Below, piece by piece: positions 1 to 5,563 of a stretch of 12,128 bases of DNA. This DNA is from Candidatus Woesearchaeota archaeon. Lineage in GTDB: Archaea; Nanobdellota; Nanobdellia; Woesearchaeales; GW2011-AR9. The stretch's first letter is position 1. Each line of letters starts with the position of its first letter. The notes below the pieces were generated by a model, which saw nothing but the letters and a program-made list of their open reading frames with translations, was not told the DNA's origin and made no database searches. Made by a program: the position numbers and the translations under genes. The stretch is from positions 1 to 12,128 of the forward strand of contig JACOZM010000101.1 of assembly GCA_016181345.1 (NCBI GenBank), written 5' to 3'.

Positions 1-443
1 AAAGCCATATAAGGGTTATTGTAATCAAAACTGCATCCTACTCTTTGGAAATCTTTATCCATGACTAAAGCTGTTTTTTTGGCATAATCCTCGCACTCTG
101 TTACAAATTTGTCTAACCCTAATTTAATGATATCCTCTTTAGTTTTGAGGTCGAATTTTGCCATAACTTTATGCTCAGTAGGCAGTCCATGAACATCATA
201 ACCATTTCTATCCCAAACATTAAACCCTTGGCTGCGTTTATATCTTAAGATAAGATCCTTTAGAGACGTATTCCAGGCCGTGCCAAGATGGACTTTTCCT
301 GAGGTGTATGGAGGACCTTGCAAAAAGCTAAATTTTTTTCCTTGCTTATTTTTATCCTTAAGCTTAGAGAGAATTTTATTTTGTTCCAAATAATTAATAA
401 TCTCTGGTTCAACTTTCAGAGGATCATACTGTTCAAATAACAT
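1..443 (-). CDS. ileS: Isoleucyl-tRNA synthetase, N-terminal part (runs off left edge)
   Basis: Class I aminoacyl-tRNA synthetase that charges tRNA-Ile in the cytoplasm. The first 147 codons are present and the remainder lies beyond base 1. The translation starts MLFEQYDPLKVEPEI and carries the ATP-binding signature region GPPYTSGKVHLGT, in which KVHLGTA is the HIGH-type motif, followed by the IleRS hallmark DRNGYDVHGLPTEHKV. The GYDVHGLPTE wording is that of the archaeal/eukaryal IleRS branch. The ATG at 443 is chosen because no in-frame upstream start is better placed and a TATA box lies about 25 bp upstream, implying a leaderless mRNA. The KMSKS and anticodon-binding parts are outside the window. 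It is divergent from vapB. The reading frame is intact, unlike several accessory genes here. Confidence 0.95.
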   Translation of the reverse strand, partial: MLFEQYDPLKVEPEIINYLEQNKILSKLKDKNKQGKKFSFLQGPPYTSGKVHLGTAWNTSLKDLILRYKRSQGFNVWDRNGYDVHGLPTEHKVMAKFDLKTKEDIIKLGLDKFVTECEDYAKKTALVMDKDFQRVGCSFDYNNPYMA

Positions 444-463
444 CTGAGGAAGGAGAAAGAACC

Positions 464-471
464 TATTTAAA
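464..471 (-). promoter_or_regulatory. TATA box of ileS
   Basis: On the minus strand this reads TTTAAATA in an A/T-rich setting, centred about 25 bp from the ATG at 443. That is the distance expected for an archaeal TBP/TFB promoter driving a leaderless transcript. Confidence 0.6.
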
Positions 472-532
472 AATATTCTGTTGAAAATTGGAGGTAGGTG
501 ACTCCTAAATCTCTTAAATATGAATAGAAAGA

Positions 533-576
533 TTTAAATAAATACACATAATTTAATAATTTACACATAATGGAGG
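533..576 (+). promoter_or_regulatory. vapBC promoter, candidate operator repeats and ribosome binding site
   Basis: TATA box TTTAAATA is at 533-540. A 10-bp direct repeat TACACATAAT occurs at 543-552 and again at 562-571, 19 bp apart start to start, close to two helical turns. A Shine-Dalgarno GGAGG at 572-576 stands 6 bp before the vapB ATG. The repeats lie just downstream of the TATA box and at the predicted transcription start (about 562). This is where a ribbon-helix-helix antitoxin such as VapB would bind to repress its own operon. The operator role is inferred; the repeats are visible. Confidence 0.5.
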
Positions 577-582
577 TTAAAC

Positions 583-813
583 ATGACCACGATGACATTA
601 GCAGTTCCGCAAGGACTAAAACAGAGAATGGACTCTTTTCCAGAAATGAATTGGTCTGAAGTAGCTCGGCAGGCATTTATGCAAAAAATTGAGGATATGG
701 AATTCCTCAAGAAGTTTAAATCTAAAAGTAAGCTAACTGATGAGGATGCCTTACGACTAGGAGATGAAGTGAGTAAAGCAGTTAGCAAGCATCTCAAGCT
801 AAAGGCTAAATAA
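583..813 (+). CDS. vapB: VapB-type antitoxin (ribbon-helix-helix)
   Basis: A 76-aa antitoxin expected to bind and neutralise the PIN-domain RNase encoded immediately downstream and to repress the shared promoter. The N-terminus TMTLAVPQGLKQRM (residues 3-16) has the beta-strand plus amphipathic helix of archaeal RHH antitoxins, and NWSEVARQAF (23-32) is the typical second helix with its W-S-E-V-A-R motif. The C-terminal half (about 36-76) is charged and helical, as expected for the toxin-wrapping tail. The start is fixed by GGAGG at 572-576. The stop at 811-813 leaves a 1-bp gap before the toxin ATG, the usual toxin-antitoxin spacing. Alternative: another RHH regulator, but the PIN partner makes VapB by far the most likely. 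Confidence 0.85.
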   Translation: MTTMTLAVPQGLKQRMDSFPEMNWSEVARQAFMQKIEDMEFLKKFKSKSKLTDEDALRLGDEVSKAVSKHLKLKAK

Positions 814-814
814 A

Positions 815-1215
815 ATGGATCTTGTAGTTGAGCCAATATATTATTTGCAGCTTTAATCAAGGAGAGTGTTTCTTACCATCTTCTTTTTAGGGATGATCTT
901 CATCTCTTTAGTCCAGAGTACATCTTAGAAGAATTTGAAAAGCATAAACTAGAGATTTTAGAAAAAACTGAAAGTAGCTTAGAAGAATTTAGAAAAGTAG
1001 TGGATATTTTGAGGAGAAGAATCATATTAATACCTTTAGAAGAATTAGTTCCTTACGTGCATAAAGCGGAACAGATTTCTCCCGATCCAAAGGATGTTGC
1101 TTATTTAGCTTTGGCTTTAAAACTCCATTGTGCTGTTTGGTCTAATGATAAGAAACTTAAAGAAAAACAAACGATTATTCCCGTCTATAATACCACAGAA
1201 TTAATGAAGCTCTAA
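815..1215 (+). pseudogene. vapC: VapC-type PIN-domain toxin, frameshifted at the first catalytic Asp
   Basis: PIN-domain endoribonuclease toxin of the vapBC pair. From the ATG the frame gives MDLVV, then loses one base at 830-832 where the sequence reads GTT GA- GCC. Restoring a pyrimidine gives MDLVVDANILFAALIK, the canonical start in which D6 is the first metal-binding Asp. As read, translation stops at 854-856. After the shift the frame stays open to TAA at 1213-1215, giving a 133-aa protein if repaired. Remaining PIN acidic positions are visible: the E39/E40 region (SPEYILEEF), D91/D94 (SPDPKDVAYLALAL) and D112 (WSNDKKL). With one base missing the toxin is not made, so this is either a disarmed toxin or a sequence error. 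A T-run shortly after the stop may end transcription, convergent with the next gene. Confidence 0.85.
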
Positions 1216-1237
1216 AGAAAGATAGAACTATAACTTT

Positions 1238-1802
1238 TTATTTCCCAGATTTCTTTGCTTTATTCTTCATGTCCTTAGCAACTTTGCTAATTCTCTGATA
1301 TCGAGCAACAGAAGCATGGTCTCCTTTTGCTTTAGCTGCCTTTATTTTATGAGCGCAATAGCTTTCCACATATGCATTAGCACGATACTCGACGCCATGG
1401 CCTTCATTAGCTGCTGCCTGGTGAGATAATTCATGCAATAAAACAAATTCACGCATTTCATCATGGCTTACTTGTCCTTGATATGAGGCAGCAAAACGCT
1501 GTACTTTTTCTTCAAAACTTCCGCCAGTATAATTTCCAACAATCACTCCAACCTTATCTCTTGTTGATAATAGGGCAGCGATAACACGATCATCAAGATT
1601 GTCCGTTGCGCCATAACCAACAACATCTACTGGAGAACTTAGTCGGCCTTTTGCGTAGTTCACAAACTCCTGACCTTTCAAAAGCTTCAGAAGCAACTTG
1701 TTCTAATCCTATGTTGGCTTGTAATTCTAATTGCTGATGGTTACTAGATCCATAACGACTAAATATTTCTCGTCCTTGTAATTGAATGTCCAAATATCCC
1801 AT
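1238..1802 (-). pseudogene. HExxH zincin-like protein (IrrE/ImmA-like motif), one frameshift
   Basis: Two overlapping minus-strand frames form one gene. The first runs from ATG 1802 and the second carries the rest to the stop at 1238-1240. One extra base in the T4 run (plus-strand AAAA, 1680-1683) separates them; removing it joins ASEAL to KGQEFVNYAKGRL and gives 187 aa. The repaired protein has HELSH at about 123-127 preceded by hydrophobic FVLL, and EYRANAYVESY from about 138. The HExxH plus E-x2-AN-x-(F/Y) pattern resembles ImmA/IrrE (DUF955)-type metallopeptidases, with His, His and Glu as candidate zinc ligands. The C-terminus is very Lys-rich. No signal peptide or membrane segment is seen. 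TATA TTTAAATA is at 1828-1835. The substrate is unknown, and membership of the IrrE family rests on the motif alone. Confidence 0.6.
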
Positions 1803-1849
1803 GATTTTTTATTAGAACGGGAGCTATTATTTAAATATTTCAGTATAAA

Positions 1850-1876
1850 GTGAGACAAAAATGCAAATTGGTTTGC
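1850..1876 (-). terminator. Hairpin plus T-run after the 245-aa gene
   Basis: On the minus strand a 5-bp stem GCAAA/TTTGC with a CCAA loop (1863-1876) is followed by ATTTTTGT. It lies about 46 nt beyond the stop of the gene ending at 1923 and before the promoter of the next minus-strand gene. Confidence 0.4.
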
Positions 1877-1922
1877 CTCCTATGAAACTTTAGTATATTT
1901 TATTGGGAGATAAAAATCAACT

Positions 1923-2660
1923 TCATTTACTTTCTCCACTCTCTGATTTCATCTTATATGCACCTATGACTCTTCTTAAAATAGTATCGGTAAGTGCTCC
2001 TTCACGATAAAAGAGATTTAATAAGGTTTTAGCTTCATCTAAATTGATGAATTGGCTTTTCACTTTTCCTTCTAAGCCTACATGCTTGATAATATCTGGA
2101 ATGTCTTCATATTTAAAGTGGGTCGCAGCTACACTATACAAGCGCTGCTCTAATTTCTGCTGTAATTGTTCAGTCTCTTTATGGAAATCCGAATGAGTTA
2201 ATTTCCCATTGTATTGATCTAAAATACTCTTTAAATCCTGCTCAAAAACTCCGACATACGCCCCCATCAGCATGCTTTCTTCAAATTCATCTAAATTCTT
2301 CGTAATCTGGAAATATTCTTTTGCTCGAGAAACATAAACATCTTTCATCGATTTTTGAAAGCTTTCTCGGACTTGATCATTGTCTAGGCGCTTAAAATAG
2401 ACTTTCTTTTTATCATCCATCAAATGTGTTTCAACTGCTTTGGTAAAGGCTTCAGAATGAGTAGCGGCTGCCGTATCAGCCAGAACTTTAGCTTCGTCAG
2501 ACAATTTCTTATGCTTATGTAGCTTATCAGAAGCTAAGTAATGAGCTAGATGAGAATTGTTATCCTTTGGTAAATGATAATTACCTTGATGAGAATCCTT
2601 AGCATGGTGTGGATTATATAATAAGAAAGAAAAAATAACGTTGAAAGGAAATATCATCAT
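1923..2660 (-). CDS. Uncharacterised helical protein, paralogue of the alanine-rich protein at 3594-4086
   Basis: A 245-aa protein of unknown function. Residues 1-15 (MMIFPFNVIFSFLLY) form a short hydrophobic stretch that could be a signal anchor, followed by a His/Asn-rich segment (about 18-50) and a long charged helical region. Residues about 178-233 match the C-terminal domain of the protein encoded at 3594-4086: AA-x-D(I/L)PD(I/V)I-x-H-(V/L)GL-x-G, then an AK-x-L-x-N segment and G-x-L-x-D-x2-LR. Both also share A-(H/D)-YLAS near the N-terminus and an LMG motif before the shared domain. The start at 2660 is supported by a TATA-like TTTATAAT (2678-2686) and GGTGAT just upstream; 2657 is an equally good Met. 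A second TATA-like stretch inside codons 10-16 leaves a shorter product possible, but no good in-frame start follows it. Confidence 0.7.
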   Translation of the reverse strand: MMIFPFNVIFSFLLYNPHHAKDSHQGNYHLPKDNNSHLAHYLASDKLHKHKKLSDEAKVLADTAAATHSEAFTKAVETHLMDDKKKVYFKRLDNDQVRESFQKSMKDVYVSRAKEYFQITKNLDEFEESMLMGAYVGVFEQDLKSILDQYNGKLTHSDFHKETEQLQQKLEQRLYSVAATHFKYEDIPDIIKHVGLEGKVKSQFINLDEAKTLLNLFYREGALTDTILRRVIGAYKMKSESGESK

Positions 2661-2708
2661 ATAATCACCATATCGGGATTATAAATGATTATAGTTTTTA
2701 TATTTTTC

Positions 2709-2867
2709 TTATTGAAGTACATGCATAGCGCCGTCATCAAGACAAAAAATGTTTTCGTTTACGTAAAAAAAATGCAATATCAAGAGTTAGAGATTTTTTG
2801 CCTGTACTCCTTTGTAAAAGTACTCTTTCTTGATGACATCTTGGCGGCTATGCACATACTTATTGAG
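2709..2867. mobile_element. 143-bp MITE-like element (2717-2859) with flanking target duplication
   Basis: The element runs 2717-2859. Left end GTACATGCATAGC and right end (reverse complement) GTATGTGCATAGC match at 11 of 13 positions. The inverted repeat continues inward with a perfect 10-bp pair, GTCATCAAGA (2733-2742) and TCTTGATGAC (2828-2837), separated from the tips by a small insertion on the right arm. Flanks are TTATTGAA (2709-2716) and TTATTGAG (2860-2867), an 8-bp target duplication with one mismatch; shifting the boundary by one base gives a perfect CTTATTGA pair. There is no transposase inside. The ends resemble those of the element at 7609-7792, with shared consensus GTAYRTNNNTAG. 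It sits between two minus-strand genes, just upstream of the promoter of the 245-aa gene. Confidence 0.65.
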
Positions 2868-2900
2868 AGGAATTAGAACACGAAAACAGGAGATCAGAAA

Positions 2901-3542
2901 TCAAAGATTCAATTTTAATTCTAATAAATTTAATTCTTGAGGTTTCATCTCATCATAAGCAATTTTAGCTCTTACAACTCCGCCAGTAGAATTATATCTT
3001 TCTAATTCTAATAGCAAGCCATCCAAAGGCCTAGATTTTAAATCTTGAGACTTTCCTACAGGGTTGCCTAACAAGGTAGCATATGTGAGCCTGACTTTAT
3101 CAGAATCAGTAACCCCAACTATAGAGCTTGAAGCATACCGTCGTCCTAATCTAGCTGCTTGAGAAATGAAACTAATACCTTCTTGAGAAATTGCAGTTAA
3201 TAATTTATGATCTAATTCCTGTAAAGCAGCAAAATCCAATCTGCCACTGCTGTTGGTGAGTTTACGAGCTTGTTCCAATTTATCGTTCCCTAAAAAGGGA
3301 GAATAGGTTATTTCTTCAGGAACTTTTTCACTGGCTAGGGCCATCTTTACACCTGTTTGGAATGAATCCCTATTTCCAGAATGAAAGATATACAATGGAC
3401 CTTCCTTTCTCTTTAATAAAAAATTGCCAACACGAAAAGCAGAATCAACTTCTGCTAAACCTCTTCCTGGCACTTCAATTCCAGCGTACAAGGCACTAGC
3501 AGGACTAAAGAGATAAATAGTAGTCTTCACAGTATGTGTCAT
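2901..3542 (-). CDS. Uncharacterised 213-aa protein
   Basis: I do not recognise this protein. It begins MTHTVKTTIYLFSPASALYAG, mildly hydrophobic but without a clear cleavage site, and appears soluble and mixed alpha/beta. Visible features are a GPLYIFHSG strand (about 49-57), a hydrophobic helix around ISFISQAARLGRRYASS (about 123-139) and a Leu-rich C-terminus ending ELNLLELKLNL. It has no Cys residues or catalytic motif that I can name. It lies between the MITE-like element and the terminator of the upstream gene, with its own A/T-rich TATA-like sequence at 3556-3563, though that is only about 18 bp before the ATG, so the true start or box may differ slightly. The frame is intact. Its position inside the block of four minus-strand genes suggests a shared accessory function, but nothing in the sequence names it. 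Confidence 0.65.
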   Translation of the reverse strand: MTHTVKTTIYLFSPASALYAGIEVPGRGLAEVDSAFRVGNFLLKRKEGPLYIFHSGNRDSFQTGVKMALASEKVPEEITYSPFLGNDKLEQARKLTNSSGRLDFAALQELDHKLLTAISQEGISFISQAARLGRRYASSSIVGVTDSDKVRLTYATLLGNPVGKSQDLKSRPLDGLLLELERYNSTGGVVRAKIAYDEMKPQELNLLELKLNL

Positions 3543-3557
3543 TTTGAAAAATAATTA

Positions 3558-3595
3558 TTTAAAAAAAGAAAAAAGAAAAGGGGTTTAACCCTTTT
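3558..3595 (-). terminator. Hairpin and T-rich tract after the alanine-rich gene
   Basis: On the minus strand a 7-bp stem AAAAGGG/CCCTTTT (3576-3582 with 3589-3595) overlaps the stop codon and is followed by a long T-rich run interrupted by single Cs. This looks like a strong archaeal U-tract terminator. The distal end of the tract merges with the TATA-like sequence of the next minus-strand gene. Confidence 0.6.
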
Positions 3596-4086
3596 ACATT
3601 AAGTCTAGTTGTCTTAAGACTCTGTCTTCAAGACCACCGTTGACGAAGTTGTAATTCATCAAGACCTTAGCTTTCTCTAGAGTTAATCTAGCAGGGTTAA
3701 TTCTTCCAGCTAATCCAAGATGAGTGATTACGTCTGGTAAGTCAGCATCATGTAAGCGTGCAGCAGTTAGCATCTAAGTATGCACTAGCTTCGCCTGCCT
3801 TGATTCCGCCCATTAACAAATATTGCGCTCTTTGATGTTCATCAACTGCAGGAGTACCTCCCACAGTAGCTCTGATCGCATCAGCAGCGGTATTTTCATA
3901 GGCTAAAGCAGCAGCATCTCTTGCAGCTTGATTACCTGCACCAGCAAGAGCAGCGTAGTTTACACGCCCATCAGTTCCTCGTACAGAAGCGGCAAAAGCG
4001 GCTTGAGCAGCAGCTACTCCGGCTTCAATAGTATCTTCCATGACCTTTCCTGTAGGTCTACTTGCTAAATAATCTGCAACTGGCAT
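3594..4086 (-). pseudogene. Alanine-rich protein, one frameshift; paralogue of the 245-aa protein
   Basis: From ATG 4086 the frame reads 107 residues to LDAN and then ends in an unrelated CCTLT stop. With one extra base removed next to AAC (plus-strand 3764-3768), translation continues AARLHDADLPDVITHLGLAG and ends RQLDLM at the TAA on 3594-3596, 163 aa in all. The part after the shift aligns with the C-terminal domain of the protein at 1923-2660, so the extension is real coding sequence. The N-terminal two thirds are strikingly Ala-rich (for example AAAQAAFAAS, residues 25-34), unlike neighbouring proteins, and no membrane segment is evident. A ribosome binding site GGTGA lies at 4093-4097 and a TATA-like ATTTAAAA near 4121-4128. 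Function unknown. The separate promoter, ribosome binding site and strong terminator suggest a well-expressed single gene. Confidence 0.65.
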
Positions 4087-4223
4087 TTTGTTTCACCTTT
4101 TGTATATTTTATTTTTGTTTTTTTAAATCTTGTTGTTCTTTTTTTCAAAAAACAACATTAACTTAATATGTAACCACTTAATAATGACATTACTATATAA
4201 ACCTTTCGCTGGTTTTTAACCAT

Positions 4224-4279
4224 TTGCGAAGGCTAGTGGTTTTGACCAATAAAATCGTTTAAATTTTATTGTTTTTGTT
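4224..4279 (+). ncRNA. Possible small RNA from the first duplicated promoter
   Basis: A strong TATA box (CTATATAAA, 4193-4201) predicts a start near 4224. A hairpin plus T-run ending near 4279 looks like a terminator, giving an RNA of about 55 nt that does not reach the next gene. It fits no family I know. The call rests only on promoter-terminator spacing and is weak. Confidence 0.2.
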
Positions 4280-4386
4280 ACTACTAAGTGACACTTATAT
4301 ATAAATATTGTGTTTTTAGCCCTTTTTGAGCTTATTTTAGCAGTAAAATAGTCTGGGTTTGATGACTTCTCCAAGCGACAAAAGGC

Positions 4387-4394
4387 TTTTAAAT
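4387..4394 (+). promoter_or_regulatory. TATA box of the 292-aa gene
   Basis: TTTTAAAT centred about 27 bp before the ATG at 4417 predicts a leaderless mRNA and supports that start. Confidence 0.5.
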
Positions 4395-4416
4395 CTAGTA
4401 ATAATAGGATAGAGTT

Positions 4417-5295
4417 ATGCAACGACAGGCCCTGATTCACCATTTAGAAATTTTATTTTCTTTAATCCAGGCCAAAGCTATTAAAGCTATAACTCAAAAC
4501 GGGAGGATGGAAAGTTCCAGCTTAGAAGCGAAAAACACTTTCTTACGAGCATATAAGGAAGAGTGGACCCGAGCAAAAAATGAGGTCTTGGCTTGGATGA
4601 AAGAAGCAGGTATACAAACCTTAGATACCGCTTATAGTATCGCTACTCGAGAAGTTTATGCTCTGGCTAATTCATTAGTAAAAAAATCTTCAATTTCTCC
4701 ACGCAATGTACAAGAAATAACTACGGGCTTTAGTGCAAGTATTGCTAAGGAGATAGGCTGTCCGGGATATAGTAATAGATTTATGGCTTTTTTAGAAGCT
4801 TATCTGATTGATAAATGTAAACGCACCTTAAGGCATCCTAGTAACGGCAGGCAATATTCAGAAACTGAATTTACTGGTTTTAGACAAAGATTGGCTGCAA
4901 TATTAGAGTTAGATCGAGCCTTTATTGTTGGTGAACTCGTTAAAGAAAGAGAAAATTTACTGACTTCAGATGGATTAAGAGACTATAGGGAAATTGTATT
5001 TATTGTCTTAAAAATAATAATGCCACATCTAATCAGGTCGTTAAAGAAGGCCAGAAATAATTTTGCTGCAATAATTGAAGCTACCATAAGATATTACATT
5101 CCAAAAATACAAACAGGAAAAATTGCTGTAGAATTAGAAGCTGAAGAAAGTCCAGAAGAAAAAAGAAGAAGATTAGAAGCGGCGCAGATAGCGGACGTGA
5201 ATGAAGTGATTTATGGTGTTCAACCTCGAGACAATAGCTGGCTGTTAAAAAAAGATTTATTTGAAGATCCTTTAGCTAGAAAGAAAGTGAGATAA
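4417..5295 (+). CDS. Uncharacterised 292-aa alpha-helical protein
   Basis: I do not recognise this protein. It is almost entirely predicted-helical and charged, with no signal peptide. Features visible in order are an amphipathic N-terminal helix (residues 1-25), a Lys/Glu-rich region, a segment around KEIGCPGYSNRFMAFLEAYL (about 111-130) with one of its few Cys residues, a hydrophobic stretch EIVFIVLKIIMPHLI (about 192-206) too interrupted to call a membrane helix with confidence, and an acidic-basic segment EAEESPEEKRRRLEAA (about 241-256). The final part, PRDNSWLLKKDLFEDPLARK, is less helical. The start is set by the TATA box at 4387-4394. A short stem AAGGA/TCCTT followed by T's lies about 30-50 nt after the stop. 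The gene is divergent from the alanine-rich gene and separate from the nucleotidyltransferase downstream. Confidence 0.65.
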   Translation: MQRQALIHHLEILFSLIQAKAIKAITQNGRMESSSLEAKNTFLRAYKEEWTRAKNEVLAWMKEAGIQTLDTAYSIATREVYALANSLVKKSSISPRNVQEITTGFSASIAKEIGCPGYSNRFMAFLEAYLIDKCKRTLRHPSNGRQYSETEFTGFRQRLAAILELDRAFIVGELVKERENLLTSDGLRDYREIVFIVLKIIMPHLIRSLKKARNNFAAIIEATIRYYIPKIQTGKIAVELEAEESPEEKRRRLEAAQIADVNEVIYGVQPRDNSWLLKKDLFEDPLARKKVR

Positions 5296-5420
5296 AAGGG
5301 ATTCTAAGAGATTTTAAAGGAGATTAGAAGGATTTTCCTTTTCTAGAGAGTTACTGACAAAAAGGTCTCACCAGATAGCGTAAAGTATATAATGTATTGA
5401 AATATTGTTCAATTTAAGCC

Positions 5421-5507
5421 TTTATAAATGTCACAAAGCGTATCAGTTTTTATTTAATTATCTTCATCGATTAAGGAGCCTATGAATTGAAAGGAGGGGA
5501 TGAAGAT
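5421..5507 (+). promoter_or_regulatory. Upstream TATA box and leader stem-loop before the nucleotidyltransferase gene
   Basis: TTTATAAA at 5421-5428 could start a transcript near 5450. Its leader would contain a perfect 9-bp inverted repeat ATCTTCATC (5460-5468) and GATGAAGAT (5499-5507), enclosing two Shine-Dalgarno-like AAGGAG sequences and ending on an ATG at 5500. A second TATA box, TTATTTAA at 5521-5528, predicts a shorter transcript (start near 5551) that skips this structure. Two alternative leaders, one structured, are therefore possible; a regulatory role is inferred only. Confidence 0.3.
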
Positions 5508-5563
5508 CATCAATGAGCATTTATTTAAGATTAATTTAAGTTTATTAACATGGAGGATGGACA

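Larger units (their letters stand above)
4087..4416. promoter_or_regulatory. Divergent intergenic region with duplicated promoter element and hairpins
   Basis: This 330-bp region separates divergent genes. On the plus strand a 17-bp element of form TGACA-N-TATAAA occurs twice, at 4185-4201 and 4289-4305, matching at 14 of 17 positions and 104 bp apart. An imperfect hairpin (CCTTTCGC with GCGAAGG, inner stem GGTT/AACC) covers 4202-4232. An 8-bp perfect stem AATAAAAT/ATTTTATT (4248-4270) is followed by a T-run, and a 7-bp perfect stem TATTTTA/TAAAATA with loop GCAG lies at 4333-4350. The near-palindromic TATATA boxes could also serve the minus-strand gene. No credible small protein gene was found here. 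Confidence 0.5.

Noticed and set aside
561..860. Minus-strand frames opposite vapB (467-676, 561-860)
   Set aside because: They are antisense shadows of the vapBC coding region and promoter, without start signals or protein-like features.
2685..2876. 63-codon open frame MIIVFIFFLLKYMHS... on the plus strand
   Set aside because: It lies almost wholly inside the inverted-repeat element at 2717-2859, has low-complexity A/T-derived composition and no ribosome binding site.
4216..4443. 75-codon minus-strand frame in the divergent region
   Set aside because: It overlaps the start and promoter of the 292-aa gene, has no TATA box at the right distance, and its composition fits translated A/T-rich intergenic DNA.
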